Assembly: GCF_000215085.1 (NCBI RefSeq)
Contig: NC_015589.1
Coordinates: 1,178,001-1,242,000, forward strand
From: Desulforamulus ruminis DSM 2154
GTDB lineage: Bacteria; Bacillota; Desulfotomaculia; Desulfotomaculales; Desulfotomaculaceae
Direction: 5' to 3'
Length of the DNA: 64,000 bases
The notes beneath the pieces were generated by a model, which ran no database searches, was not told the DNA's origin, and saw only the letters and a program-made list of their open reading frames with translations. Of this stretch, positions 46,055 to 55,274 are shown in pieces. The translations under genes and the position numbers were made by a program. Numbering within the stretch: position 1 is the first letter of the stretch; each line of letters opens with the position of its first letter.

Positions 46055-46085
46055 AAGAAAGTTTTGGGGGAGAGAAGGAGATCCT

Positions 46086-46832
46086 ATGATGACGCAATGG
46101 CGCTGCACAGTGTGCGACTATATTCATGAAGGGCCGGAGCCGCCGGAGGAGTGTCCCGTTTGTGGCGTGGATGCATCCCATTTTGTAAAGGTTGAATCCG
46201 CCGCGGGATCCGGTGAAGAATGCAGGAATGCCGTAAAAAAAGCCCTGCGGCAGATTTCCTATGGTTTGTATGTCATTTCATCCCGTAAGGACGGCCGGTT
46301 TAACGGTCAGTGTGCCAATTCGGTTTTCCAAGTAACTTCCGAGCCGGTACAACTGGCTGTGGGAATTAATAAAAACAATTTAACCCATGAATATATCATG
46401 GACAGCCGGGTTTTTGTAGTTTCTGTGCTGAATCCCAAGGGCTTGGATTTGGTAAAGCGATTTGGTTTTCAAAGCGGCCGAAAGGTTGACAAGTTTGCAG
46501 ATACTCCCTTTGATCTGGGGGAGGTGGAGGTGCCTTTACTGCGGGATTGCCTGGCCAACCTGGAATGCAGGGTGGTGAACACCCTGGATGTGGGGACCCA
46601 CACCTTGTTTGTGGGAGAGGTTGTTTGTGCCAAGGAAAGGGCGGCAGGAGAACCCATGACCTATGCCCTTTACCATCGCCTAAAGAATACAGCGGTGAGC
46701 CCGGCGGCGGAATCCCGATCCCTGACCCAGTGGCGGTGCAAGGTATGCGGGTATGTTCACCAGGGTGAGCAGCCCCCTGAGATTTGTCCGGTATGCGGTG
46801 TTGGACCGGAAGAATTTGAAAAACTGCTTTAA
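46086..46832 (+). CDS. hrb: High-molecular-weight rubredoxin: flavin reductase flanked by two rubredoxin domains
   Basis: This 248-residue protein has a short rubredoxin-like domain at the N-terminus (QWRCTVCDYIH, EECPVCGVD; C7, C10, C23, C26). A flavin reductase-like FMN-binding domain lies in the middle (about 45-200). A second rubredoxin-like domain is at the C-terminus (WRCKVCGYVHQG, EICPVCGVG; C218, C221, C234, C237). Hrb of Moorella, with a single C-terminal rubredoxin, passes electrons from NADH to FprA. The same adjacency is seen here. The extra N-terminal domain is unusual. Confidence 0.88.
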   Translation: MMTQWRCTVCDYIHEGPEPPEECPVCGVDASHFVKVESAAGSGEECRNAVKKALRQISYGLYVISSRKDGRFNGQCANSVFQVTSEPVQLAVGINKNNLTHEYIMDSRVFVVSVLNPKGLDLVKRFGFQSGRKVDKFADTPFDLGEVEVPLLRDCLANLECRVVNTLDVGTHTLFVGEVVCAKERAAGEPMTYALYHRLKNTAVSPAAESRSLTQWRCKVCGYVHQGEQPPEICPVCGVGPEEFEKLL

Positions 46833-46837
46833 CCAAG

Positions 46838-46866
46838 AAGGACTCTCTGGTACAGGGAGTCCTTTT
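46838..46866 (+). terminator. Terminator after hrb
   Basis: AAGGACTC pairs with GAGTCCTT across a short loop, followed by TTTTGC. It ends the fprA-hrb transcript. Confidence 0.82.
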
Positions 46867-46914
46867 GCATGGAGATCCCGGGCCGGGGGTAAGCTAAAGC
46901 TGGGAGCGGAGGTG

Positions 46915-47058
46915 ATGACGATTAATTTTCGCAGAAACTTTGCCCATAAAAAACTATATCTTACCAATCAAAGGCATTTAAACGGAATGATGCACCAGCA
47001 GGGGGCCTTTAGCGGTATTGCCACTTACAGCCCGCTGGGCCAACAGAAGACAAAGTAA
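46915..47058 (+). CDS. Possible small protein of 47 residues
   Basis: An ATG follows GGAGGTG by only 2 bases and opens a 47-codon frame (MTINFRRNFAHKKLYL...) rich in basic residues and glutamine. The strong ribosome site argues for a real gene, but the gap to the ATG is short and nothing is recognised. It lies in the 290-base gap between hrb and the lipoprotein gene. An open frame continuing upstream is interrupted by the hrb terminator. Confidence 0.3.
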   Translation: MTINFRRNFAHKKLYLTNQRHLNGMMHQQGAFSGIATYSPLGQQKTK

Positions 47059-47122
47059 AATTTTATCCCTACCCCTTCAATTTTTTTCCTTTTATGTTAT
47101 GATGTTGCTGAGGGGGGATTGG

Positions 47123-47554
47123 ATGAAAACAAGCAAAGGGCTGGCTTTAATCATCATGGTTTTGTTGCTGCTACTGTCCCAGGGTTGCATGACGAAAAAA
47201 GCTGTGGAGCAAAAAGAACCGGTAAAAATGGATAGTATCATCGGCAAAATCCGCCTGGAGTCCTTAGTATGCCGGAAGGAAACCAATTGGGTAAGAGTAA
47301 CCGGAGCGGTAAAAAACAACTCCGAATATCCGGTAACTTCTGTAGAAAGTCGAATCACTTTGACCGGAGAAGGGGAAATCTTTGATTCAAGGCTGATTAC
47401 CCTGGCCTTGGGCAAAAGGCTGGAACCCGGTGAGGTGATTACCTTTGACAGCAGCTTTGATTATGGAGAAAAAGAAATTCCTGAGCTTTTGGCAGAAGGT
47501 GAAATTATAAAATTGCGTGTTTTGGAGCAGCCCCAAACGGCAAACGCGGAATAA
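47123..47554 (+). CDS. Putative lipoprotein with FxLYD-like domain
   Basis: This 143-residue protein has a lipoprotein signal peptide, LALIIMVLLLLLSQGC, with a lipobox ending at Cys22. A single small beta-rich domain follows, similar to FxLYD domains: VRVTGAVKNNSEYPVTSVES, then a LEPGEVITFDSSF turn. It would sit on the outer face of the membrane. The open frame starts at 47018, but the ATG at 47123 after GAGGGGGG gives the signal peptide. Function is unknown; such domains often bind other surface proteins. Confidence 0.78.
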   Translation: MKTSKGLALIIMVLLLLLSQGCMTKKAVEQKEPVKMDSIIGKIRLESLVCRKETNWVRVTGAVKNNSEYPVTSVESRITLTGEGEIFDSRLITLALGKRLEPGEVITFDSSFDYGEKEIPELLAEGEIIKLRVLEQPQTANAE

Positions 47555-47602
47555 TACAAAAAGGTCGTGTTGAAACAAGTTTCAACACGACCTTTTTGTA
47601 TT
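47553..47602. terminator. Long perfect hairpin, bidirectional terminator
   Basis: A 24-base left arm ending GTCGTGTTGAAAC pairs perfectly with a right arm starting GTTTCAACACGAC over a two-base loop. The arms are flanked by A-rich and T-rich ends, so it can terminate both the lipoprotein gene and the convergent coat-like gene. It overlaps the last two bases of the lipoprotein stop. Confidence 0.92.
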
Positions 47603-47618
47603 ATTTTGAAGATGGCTG

Positions 47619-48080
47619 TTACTTTTCAGGATCCTTTTTAGCATCCATGGTTCCCATATGACCCATGTATCCACCCATGGGACCATAGCCCATGTAGGGC
47701 CCCATACCCATGCCGGGCTTGCATTCGTCCATAGGGCAGCCGGGCATATCCATGCCGGGACTGACCGGGAAGGAAGGCTGGAAAGGCTGCGGGGCGGGGC
47801 AGATGTCATTCATGGCGCCGGTCGCGGTGACAGCGCAAATCATCCACATTGGGACAATGGTAACATTGGATTGAGCGGTGGTTCCAGTGACCAGTTCAAT
47901 ATAATCCTGCCCAACGGCATTCAGAGTACCGGTAACCGGAGCAGACCCTTGACAGCAGTTAAGGAAGACCGATACATTCCTGTTCATCAGTTCGCAAAGG
48001 CGCTGCATAAAGGTAGGAGCTACCATGCCATGGTGCGGAGAAGACATTTTACCACCTTTTACTTCCATTTGATTACTCAT
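47619..48080 (-). CDS. Met/Gly/Pro-rich protein, possibly spore-coat related
   Basis: This 153-residue protein has a compact middle (LCELMNRNVSVFLNCCQGSA, then PVTGTLNAVGQDYIELVTG) resembling the small beta-barrel of DUF2642-like spore proteins. A C-terminal tail of about 50 residues is rich in Met, Gly, Pro and Tyr (GPYMGYGPMGGYMGHMG). Cysteines are adjacent at NCC. The frame is open 38 codons further upstream, but the ATG at 48080 has GGAGG 7 bases before it. A spore-surface role is a guess from composition. Confidence 0.72.
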   Translation of the reverse strand: MSNQMEVKGGKMSSPHHGMVAPTFMQRLCELMNRNVSVFLNCCQGSAPVTGTLNAVGQDYIELVTGTTAQSNVTIVPMWMICAVTATGAMNDICPAPQPFQPSFPVSPGMDMPGCPMDECKPGMGMGPYMGYGPMGGYMGHMGTMDAKKDPEK

Positions 48081-48418
48081 TGATAAACCTCCCATGAGAG
48101 TTTTACTATAAAGTATTAGGAAAAATGTAAAAAGGTTCCAAAAAGGAGGAAACAGAATTCCCATTTTTTTAAAGGAATTTTTAAGGTAAATCATCTTTAA
48201 ATAAAAAAGAACAAAAAAATAAACATACTATACAGTTTATAAATATACAATTCTGTCCAGAAATGCCTACAAAATAAAACAAACTGATGAAGGAATGTTC
48301 AATTTTTTGGCGAATAAAAAATAATGCTGTTTGCTCGTTTGATTTTGTTAAGAGGAGGGGAGACAAGCCAAAAAAAGCCGAATCTTTTGTTTGGGATATA
48401 AAGAGAGGAGATGCCATT

Positions 48419-49999
48419 GTGCGCAAGAAAAATTTCCTATTTGCGTTTATGATCCTGTTATTAGCCTTCTCAGTGGTTGGCTGTGGCGGCGGCGATAAGG
48501 AAGGAGCCGCAGACAATGCCAAACCAAAGGTCTTTGTGTTTGGTCAGGGAGCGGACCCCCGGGGATTAGATCCTGCTTTTGTGGATGACGGCGAATCGGC
48601 CATCCCTATTGTGAATATTTATGATACGCTTGTTCGTTACAAAGAAGGCAGTACGGAGATTGAGCCGGCGCTGGCCACCGAATGGTCCTCTTCCCCGGAC
48701 GGCAAAGAGTGGACCTTCAAACTGCGCCAGGGCGTTAAATTCCACGACGGAACACCCTTTAACGCTGATGCTGTAGTGTTCAGCGTATCCCGGCAGTTGC
48801 CTCCCAATCGCACGGATGCTATGCCTTATGCCTCCTTCACCTTTGGCCCGGTGCAAAAGGTAGAGAAGGTTGACGACTATACCGTAAAATTCATTCTCAA
48901 CGAGCCCTACGCTCCGTTCCTGGCCAATCTGGCCATGGCGCTGGCCGCGCCCATTGTCAGCCCTGCGGCTGTGGAAAAATACGGTGATGATTTTATTGAA
49001 CATCCCGTAGGCACCGGCCCCTTCAAATTTATTGAATGGAAAAAGGGCCAGCAAATTGTTTTGGAAGCCAACAAAGAATACTGGGACGGCGCGCCCAAAC
49101 TAGATAAACTGGTCTTCCGCATCATTAAAGAAAACTCCGTCCGGGCGGCCGAGTTGAAGACCGGATCCATCCAAGGGATGAACGGTGTGGACCCCAATGA
49201 TGTGAAGATGCTGGAAGAAGCCGGCCTGAAGGTAATTAAAAACCCCGGCATGAACATTAACTATCTGGCTTTCTTCTGTAATAACAAACCTTTTAATGAT
49301 CCCAAGCTGCGCCAGGCGGTAAGTCACGCCATTAACCGTGAAAACCTGATCAATTTCCTGTACCAGGGCCTGGCTGAACTGCCCAACGGGGTTCTGCCGA
49401 GCTTCATGCCCGGCTATGACAAAAGCCTGGCTCCTTATGAATACAACCCGGAAAAGGCCAAACAATTGCTGGCCGAAGCCGGATACCCCAACGGCTTAAA
49501 AGTTACTTTGCTAACTTATTCCGTTGTTCGCCCCTACAATCCGGTGGGCGGGGATAAACTGGCCGCCGCCATTCAGGCGGACCTGCGCAAGGTAGGCATT
49601 GAGGTTGAGATTAAGACCTATCCCTGGAAGGAATTTAAAGAAATCTATACTCCGGAAATTGTTAAAGACGGGGACTTCATGCTTTATGGCTGGATCGGCG
49701 ATAACGGCGATCCGGATAACTTCCTGTCCCTGCTGGAAACCAAAGAAATTAAGACCACTTTGAATACCGCCAAATACTCCAATGCCAAAGTGGACGAACT
49801 GCTGGTAAAGGGCCGCACTGCCCTGACCATGGAAGAGCGGAATGCTGCCTACAGCGAGCTGCAAAAGATTGTTCAAGAGGAAGCGCCCTGGGTCTTCCTG
49901 GGTCACAGCAAGGATATGGCGGCCATCGGCAAGAATGTTGAAGGCTTTGACCTGCACCCGGTGGGAGTTATCTTCTTCCATAATGCAGATCTGAAGTAA
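48419..49999 (+). CDS. Oligopeptide/dipeptide ABC transporter substrate-binding lipoprotein
   Basis: This 526-residue extracellular binding protein (SBP_bac_5 family) has signal peptide FLFAFMILLLAFSVVGC with a lipobox. It has the family blocks VNIYDTLVRYKEGSTEIEPA, WTFKLRQGVKFHDGTPFNAD and GTGPFKFIEWKKGQQIVLE. It would deliver peptides, or possibly another small ligand such as nickel, to the permease pair downstream. The GTG at 48419 follows GAGAGGAG by 8 bases; the frame is open 44 codons more. First gene of a five-gene transporter set. Confidence 0.92.
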   Translation: MRKKNFLFAFMILLLAFSVVGCGGGDKEGAADNAKPKVFVFGQGADPRGLDPAFVDDGESAIPIVNIYDTLVRYKEGSTEIEPALATEWSSSPDGKEWTFKLRQGVKFHDGTPFNADAVVFSVSRQLPPNRTDAMPYASFTFGPVQKVEKVDDYTVKFILNEPYAPFLANLAMALAAPIVSPAAVEKYGDDFIEHPVGTGPFKFIEWKKGQQIVLEANKEYWDGAPKLDKLVFRIIKENSVRAAELKTGSIQGMNGVDPNDVKMLEEAGLKVIKNPGMNINYLAFFCNNKPFNDPKLRQAVSHAINRENLINFLYQGLAELPNGVLPSFMPGYDKSLAPYEYNPEKAKQLLAEAGYPNGLKVTLLTYSVVRPYNPVGGDKLAAAIQADLRKVGIEVEIKTYPWKEFKEIYTPEIVKDGDFMLYGWIGDNGDPDNFLSLLETKEIKTTLNTAKYSNAKVDELLVKGRTALTMEERNAAYSELQKIVQEEAPWVFLGHSKDMAAIGKNVEGFDLHPVGVIFFHNADLK

Positions 50000-50026
50000 T
50001 CCTTAACAAGTTCTACTTTGTTTTAA

Positions 50027-50059
50027 AACACGAATATGGCCCTGGGCCATATTCGTGTT
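50027..50059 (+). terminator. Hairpin between binding-protein and permease genes, no T-tract
   Basis: AACACGAATATGGCC pairs with GGCCATATTCGTGTT, 15 perfect pairs. The stem is followed by CTTCATG rather than a run of T. Such a stem usually stabilises the upstream mRNA and lowers expression of the permease genes relative to the binding protein. Confidence 0.7.
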
Positions 50060-50112
50060 CTTCATGTATTGATCGAAGTTTTCTGCTGGAAATTTTTTAA
50101 AGAGGGATAACC

Positions 50113-51117
50113 ATGTTAAATTACATTATAAAAAGAATCCTGCTGTTGTTTCCGGTACTCTTTGGAATAAGCCTTTTCGTGTTTCTGGTGCTGCGCCTTT
50201 TCACTGCGGACCCGGCGGCCATGATGCTGGGCCAGCATGCCACCGCCGAGCAGGTGGCCTCCCTGCGGGAGGAACTGGGCTTCAACAAGCCTCTGTACGT
50301 TCAGTTTGGAGTATTTTTAAGCCAGATTGTTCAGGGGGACTTTGGCCGTTCCCTAATGACCCGGGCGCCGGTTACCGATGAGCTGCTGACCCGCTTTCCG
50401 GCCACCATTGAGCTGGCCGTGGCCGCCATGCTGATTGCCATTGTGGTGGGGGTTACCATCGGTGTCATTTCCGCGGTAAAACAATATTCATTTTTTGATT
50501 ATTTTAGTATGGTGGGTGCCTTGCTGGGTGTTTCCATGCCCATCTTCTGGCTGGGCTTGATGCTGATCATCCTGTTTTCCGTCACCCTGGGCTGGCTGCC
50601 GGTGTCCGGCCGTATCGCGGTGGGTATGGAACCGGCCACCATCACTCACTTTTATCTGCTGGACAGCCTGTTAACCGGCAATTGGTATGCCTTTAAATCG
50701 GCCCTCAGTCATTTAATCCTGCCGGCCGTGGCGCTGGCTTCCTATTCCATGGCCATTATCGCCCGGATGACCCGGTCCGCCATGCTGGAAGTGATCCGCC
50801 AGGATTACATCCGCACCGCCCGCTCCAAAGGGCTGGTGGAGACCGTGGTGGTTTTTAAACACGCTCTGCGCAATGCTCTGGTTCCGGTGGTAACGGTGAT
50901 CGGGCTGCAGATGGGATCTCTGCTGGGCGGCGCGGTGTTGACGGAAACGGTATTTTCCTGGCCGGGCATTGGCAGCTTTGTGGTAAATGCTATTTTAGCC
51001 GGTGATTTTCCGGTGGTTCAGGGAGGCGTCATCATGGTGGCCACGGTTTTTGTGGTGGTGAACCTGATTGTGGATGTACTTTATGCCTACCTGGATCCCC
51101 GCATTAAATATTCTTAG
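50113..51117 (+). CDS. Peptide ABC transporter permease (DppB family)
   Basis: This 334-residue inner-membrane permease has six membrane helices and starts with IIKRILLLFPVLFGISLFVF, typical of DppB/OppB. The conserved EAA loop VIRQDYIRTARSKGLVETVV is near residue 235, which contacts the ATPases. GGAVLTETVFSWPGIGSFV follows. It is separated from the binding-protein gene by a stable hairpin and from its partner permease by 20 bases. Confidence 0.95.
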   Translation: MLNYIIKRILLLFPVLFGISLFVFLVLRLFTADPAAMMLGQHATAEQVASLREELGFNKPLYVQFGVFLSQIVQGDFGRSLMTRAPVTDELLTRFPATIELAVAAMLIAIVVGVTIGVISAVKQYSFFDYFSMVGALLGVSMPIFWLGLMLIILFSVTLGWLPVSGRIAVGMEPATITHFYLLDSLLTGNWYAFKSALSHLILPAVALASYSMAIIARMTRSAMLEVIRQDYIRTARSKGLVETVVVFKHALRNALVPVVTVIGLQMGSLLGGAVLTETVFSWPGIGSFVVNAILAGDFPVVQGGVIMVATVFVVVNLIVDVLYAYLDPRIKYS

Positions 51118-51137
51118 ACCGGAAGGAGGAAGTTGCC

Positions 51138-52028
51138 ATGTCTCAAGCAAATGCAGTCTTAACAACCGATGATCCAATGGAGCAGGCCTACTCTCCCCTG
51201 ACGGATTTCTGGCGCCGGCTGCGCAAAAATAAACTGGCCATGGTGAGCCTGGTATTTCTGGTGGCTTTAACCCTGGTGGCGGTTTTCGCCCCCCTGGTGG
51301 CACCCTATGACCCTTACTTAAGCGATTTACCCACTGCCCTGGAGGGACCCAGCGCCAGTCACCTGCTGGGGAACGACGAATTGGGCCGGGATATCTTCAG
51401 CCGCATTATCTTCGGCGCCCGGGTTTCCCTGAAGGTGGGCCTCATTGCCGTGGGCATTGCCCTGTCGGTGGGCCTGGTGCTTGGTTCCTTGGCCGGGTAC
51501 TACGGAGGGCGACTGGATAATGTCATCATGCGCTTTATGGACATTATGCTGGCCTTTCCCTCCCTGCTGCTGGCCATTGCCCTGCTGGCCATTTTAGGCC
51601 GGGGTGTGGAGAACGCCATTATTGCCATCGGGATTGTGTCCATTCCCGAATATGCCCGGATTGTCCGGGGGTCCGTACTATCCATAAAAGAAAATGAGTA
51701 TGTACAGGCGGCCCGGGCCATTGGAAACCGGGATTTACAAATCATTTTCAAACACATTCTGCCCAACGTCATTGCCCCCATCATTGTCCGGGCCACCCTG
51801 GGCATCTCCACCGCCATTCTGGAAACCTCCGCCCTGGGTTTTCTGGGGCTGGGTGTGGCGCCGCCCATTGCCGAGTGGGGCACCATGCTGGGAAGCGGAC
51901 GTGGTTATATGAATAATGCACCGCATCTGGTGTTTTTCCCCGGTATTGCAATTACCCTGACGGTTATGGCCTTTAACCTGCTGGGTGACGGACTGCGGGA
52001 TGCACTGGATCCCCGGTTGAAACGCTAG
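51138..52028 (+). CDS. Peptide ABC transporter permease (DppC family)
   Basis: This 296-residue DppC/OppC-type permease has an N-terminal tail ([20 protein letters not shown]) and [20 protein letters not shown], the family signature. The EAA loop [20 protein letters not shown] is near residue 200. [20 protein letters not shown] follows. AAGGAGGAAG precedes the ATG. It forms the channel with the DppB-type subunit. Confidence 0.95.
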   Translation: MSQANAVLTTDDPMEQAYSPLTDFWRRLRKNKLAMVSLVFLVALTLVAVFAPLVAPYDPYLSDLPTALEGPSASHLLGNDELGRDIFSRIIFGARVSLKVGLIAVGIALSVGLVLGSLAGYYGGRLDNVIMRFMDIMLAFPSLLLAIALLAILGRGVENAIIAIGIVSIPEYARIVRGSVLSIKENEYVQAARAIGNRDLQIIFKHILPNVIAPIIVRATLGISTAILETSALGFLGLGVAPPIAEWGTMLGSGRGYMNNAPHLVFFPGIAITLTVMAFNLLGDGLRDALDPRLKR

Positions 52029-52039
52029 GAGGTGGGAAG

Positions 52040-53020
52040 ATGACAGAAACATTGCTGCAAGTGAAAGACCTGAAAACCCACTTTTTCCTGGAGGACGGGG
52101 TGGTGCCGGCGGTGGACGGAGTCTCCTTTCATTTAAACCGGGGAGAGACCCTGGCGGTGGTGGGGGAATCCGGAAGCGGCAAAAGCATTACGGCTACTTC
52201 CATCATGCGTTTGATTCCCAGTCCGCCGGGACGGATCGTAGAGGGCGAAATTTTATTTAACGGCAATGACTTGCTGAAAATGACCGAGAAGGAAATGAGA
52301 GGAATCCGGGGCAACCGCATCTCTATGATTTTTCAGGAACCCATGACCTCCTTGAACCCGGTTTTTCGGGTGGGGCAGCAGATTTCCGAATCTCTTATCC
52401 TGCATCAGGGTTTAAACAAAAAAGAGGCTTTGGAGAAGAGTGTTGAAATGCTGCGGCTTACCGGAATTCCCTCGCCGGAGAAAAGGGTGCATGATTTTCC
52501 CCACCAGATGAGCGGAGGCATGCGCCAGCGGGTAATGATCGCTATGGCTCTCTGCTGTCGTCCGGAGCTGTTGATTGCCGATGAGCCCACCACCGCTCTG
52601 GATGTGACCATTCAGGCCCAAATCCTGGAACTGATGCTGGAGCTGAAGGAACAACTGGGCATGGCCATCATGATGATTACCCACGACCTGGCGGTGGTGG
52701 CCGAGATGGCCGATCGGGCCGTGGTGATGTACTGCGGCAAACTGGTGGAGGAATCCCCGGTCTTGAATTTGTTTGATAAGCCGCTGCATCCTTATACCCG
52801 GGGATTGTTAAAATCCATTCCCGGTGTTGAGGATCAGAAGGAGAAACTTTATATGATCGAGGGCATGGTACCGCCCCTGACCCATCTGCCCGCCGGCTGC
52901 GCCTTTGCTCCCCGCTGTCCGGAGGCCCAACCCCGCTGCCATCAAGAACGGCCAACCCTCCGGGAAATATCGCCCGGCCGCAGGGTCAGTTGTTGGCTGT
53001 ATGAAGGGGGGGCTGAATAA
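52040..53020 (+). CDS. Peptide ABC transporter ATP-binding protein (DppD family)
   Basis: This 326-residue ABC ATPase has Walker A GESGSGKS near residue 41, Q-loop [12 protein letters not shown], signature [15 protein letters not shown], Walker [13 protein letters not shown] and the H-loop. A C-terminal oligopeptide-transporter extension carries [15 protein letters not shown], cysteines seen in members that bind an iron-sulfur cluster. Its stop overlaps the start of the partner ATPase (TAATG). Confidence 0.95.
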   Translation: MTETLLQVKDLKTHFFLEDGVVPAVDGVSFHLNRGETLAVVGESGSGKSITATSIMRLIPSPPGRIVEGEILFNGNDLLKMTEKEMRGIRGNRISMIFQEPMTSLNPVFRVGQQISESLILHQGLNKKEALEKSVEMLRLTGIPSPEKRVHDFPHQMSGGMRQRVMIAMALCCRPELLIADEPTTALDVTIQAQILELMLELKEQLGMAIMMITHDLAVVAEMADRAVVMYCGKLVEESPVLNLFDKPLHPYTRGLLKSIPGVEDQKEKLYMIEGMVPPLTHLPAGCAFAPRCPEAQPRCHQERPTLREISPGRRVSCWLYEGGAE

Positions 53021-53994
53021 TGTCGGTACTGGTCCATGTAAACAACCTGACCAAATATTTTCCTGTGCACCGGGGCATGTTTGGTAAAGAGGTGGGGCAG
53101 GTAAAGGCGGTAGACGGCCTGACCTTTGACATTCGGGAGGGGGAAACCCTCGGCCTGGTGGGAGAGAGCGGCTGCGGCAAGTCCACCACCGGCCGCCTGA
53201 TTTTGCGCCTGCTGGAGCCTACGGCCGGCAGTGTGACATTTGCCGGGCAGAATGTTTTTGAGGCCGGCTCCAAAGAGATGCGAAACCTGCGCAGAGATAT
53301 GCAGATTATCTTTCAGGACCCTTACGCCTCCCTGAATCCCCGCATGTCGGTGGGAGATATTATTGCCGAGCCCATCCGGCTGCATAAGCTGGCTGCGGGG
53401 CCCGAGGTGCAAAAAAAGGTGGAACATCTGTTATCCTGTGTGGGTTTGGCTGCTTACCAGGCCCGCCGCTACCCCCACGAGTTCAGCGGCGGTCAGCGTC
53501 AAAGGGTGGGGATTGCCAGAGCCCTGGCGCTAAACCCCAGGCTGATCATCTGTGACGAACCGGTTTCAGCCCTGGATGTATCCATCCAGTCCCAGGTATT
53601 AAACCTGTTGAAGGATCTGCAGCAGGAGTTCGGCCTGACTTACTTGTTTATTGCCCATGGTTTAAACGTGGTAAAACACGTCAGCGACCGTGTTGGAGTG
53701 ATGTACCTGGGTAAGATGGTGGAACTGGCCGGAGACGAAGAATTATACCAAAATCCGCTGCATCCTTATACCCAGGCGCTGCTTTCAGCCATTCCGGTAG
53801 CCAATCCCAGGGTTAAAAAGGAACGGATCATTCTGGCCGGGGATGTGCCCAGTCCGGTTAACCCGCCTCAAGGCTGCCGTTTTCATACCCGCTGTTTTAA
53901 CTGCCAGGATGTCTGCCGGCATCACGAGCCGGTATTTAAAAGAATTAAACCCGGTCACTGGGTGGCCTGCCATCTGGTCCGGGAAGAAATATAA
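53020..53994 (+). CDS. Peptide ABC transporter ATP-binding protein (DppF family)
   Basis: This 324-residue second ATPase of the transporter has Walker [10 protein letters not shown] near residue 48, Q-loop [12 protein letters not shown], signature [15 protein letters not shown], Walker [13 protein letters not shown] and a C-terminal region with [14 protein letters not shown]. The last motif also has four cysteines. It is translationally coupled to the DppD-type gene and closes the operon before a terminator. Confidence 0.95.
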   Translation: MSVLVHVNNLTKYFPVHRGMFGKEVGQVKAVDGLTFDIREGETLGLVGESGCGKSTTGRLILRLLEPTAGSVTFAGQNVFEAGSKEMRNLRRDMQIIFQDPYASLNPRMSVGDIIAEPIRLHKLAAGPEVQKKVEHLLSCVGLAAYQARRYPHEFSGGQRQRVGIARALALNPRLIICDEPVSALDVSIQSQVLNLLKDLQQEFGLTYLFIAHGLNVVKHVSDRVGVMYLGKMVELAGDEELYQNPLHPYTQALLSAIPVANPRVKKERIILAGDVPSPVNPPQGCRFHTRCFNCQDVCRHHEPVFKRIKPGHWVACHLVREEI

Positions 53995-54000
53995 AAGTGA

Positions 54001-54034
54001 AGACCCCTCGCTAAGATTGATTGCGAGGGGTCTT
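54001..54034. terminator. Bidirectional terminator after the transporter operon
   Basis: AGACCCCTCGC pairs with GCGAGGGGTCT. It is followed by TTAAAAA on the plus strand and by TCACTTTTA-like sequence on the minus strand. It touches the stop codon of the convergent GGDEF gene. Confidence 0.85.
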
Positions 54035-55052
54035 AAAAATCAGGGGCGATCAATTTATTGCGACCGCCGGTCTTAGCCATGTATAAGGCGGTATCCGCCA
54101 GTTTCAACAGGTGATCGCTATCCCGGGAATGGGTAGGAAAATGGGCAATGCCCAGGGAGGCGGTAACTTGGCGCAGGGGGAAGGTTCGGCTCTCAATGGC
54201 CCGGCGGATTTTTTCACCCAGGGCGATGCCTTCCTGCAGACTAGTATGGGGAAGGATAAAGGCGAACTCCTCTCCGCCGTACCGAGCTACAATGTCTTTG
54301 GGACGAATATTTTCGGTAAAGGTTTTGGCCATAATTTTTAAGACTTCATCGCCGGCGGGATGTCCGTAAGTATCGTTATAACCTTTAAAATCATCTACAT
54401 CCAGCATCATCAGGCACATTTCCCCGGCGGTTTTACAACAGGTGTTTAATTCCAAATGAAGGCGTTCCACGAAATAACGGTGATTATAGAGACCGGTTAA
54501 GGCATCGGTAATGGACAGGTTCTTCAGCTTTTTATTGAGCAGGGCGTTTTCCAGAGCCAGACTGACCTGGATGGTAAATAATTCTAAAATCATGGTATTT
54601 TCTTCATTATACCGGGGCGGTTCAAAATGATGAGCGCATAGAATGGCCAGAGGATTACCGTCCCTGCCGTTCAGATGATAGATTTGTAAATTGCGGATCG
54701 GACAATGCTCCTGACAACCGGAACAATAGTCAGAATGGGGAAAAGATAATTCATTAAGGGCGAGCTTGCTTTGCTGGGAAAAGATTTCCCTGGAGGACGG
54801 ACAAGTGCAAAAGGAATTATTCTCCAGGCAACGTTTCACAATATCCAGGAACTTGCCGTTTTCATCCAAAAGAATAAAATGGCAGCCTGGAACCTCGGCG
54901 ATCTGCATGAAGCCGTTTAAAATTAAATTATACATGGTATGAAGATTGTTTTCCCCTGCCACTTGAGCTACGATCCAGTGTAGCTGTGTCAACTTCTCAT
55001 TCATCTGGACCAACGCTTTTACCTTGTTCACCACTTCATTCGTCAGGTTCAT
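54033..55052 (-). CDS. GAF-GGDEF diguanylate cyclase with cysteine-rich sensor
   Basis: This 339-residue protein has a GAF-like sensor (about residues 20-170) and a GGDEF domain with LTGLYNHRYFVERLHLEL and an intact active motif RYGGEEF at 257-263. It should make c-di-GMP. The sensor contains clustered cysteines: C75, C82, C84, C110, C113, C117 and C139 (CTC, then CSGCQEHC), a spacing suggestive of metal or Fe-S binding. The frame opens 78 codons further upstream, but the ATG at 55052 follows GGGGGC and starts the conserved part. The region upstream is shared with the divergent ppaX. Confidence 0.88.
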   Translation of the reverse strand: MNLTNEVVNKVKALVQMNEKLTQLHWIVAQVAGENNLHTMYNLILNGFMQIAEVPGCHFILLDENGKFLDIVKRCLENNSFCTCPSSREIFSQQSKLALNELSFPHSDYCSGCQEHCPIRNLQIYHLNGRDGNPLAILCAHHFEPPRYNEENTMILELFTIQVSLALENALLNKKLKNLSITDALTGLYNHRYFVERLHLELNTCCKTAGEMCLMMLDVDDFKGYNDTYGHPAGDEVLKIMAKTFTENIRPKDIVARYGGEEFAFILPHTSLQEGIALGEKIRRAIESRTFPLRQVTASLGIAHFPTHSRDSDHLLKLADTALYMAKTGGRNKLIAPDF

Positions 55053-55274
55053 TTTCTGCCCCCAAGCTTTTCTTGTGAAAGGAATTGCCTTTTGACCAAA
55101 AGTATAAAGAATAATTCTACTTCTATGAGGACTATTCCTTGTATAATAAGTTAAATCTTTGTAAGGCTGGTGGCGAATATTTTGAGAAATAATGTTGAAT
55201 AAAGTTAAAAATTGTTCTTGGAAACAGGAGGGTTTGATGGTAAAATATTCAAATCTATAAGTTTGGAGGATTTT

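Noticed and set aside
48220-48240. CATACTATA as a SigE/SigK -10 box between the coat-like gene and the transporter
   Set aside because: It faces the transporter rather than the coat-like gene, and no matching -35 element could be found.
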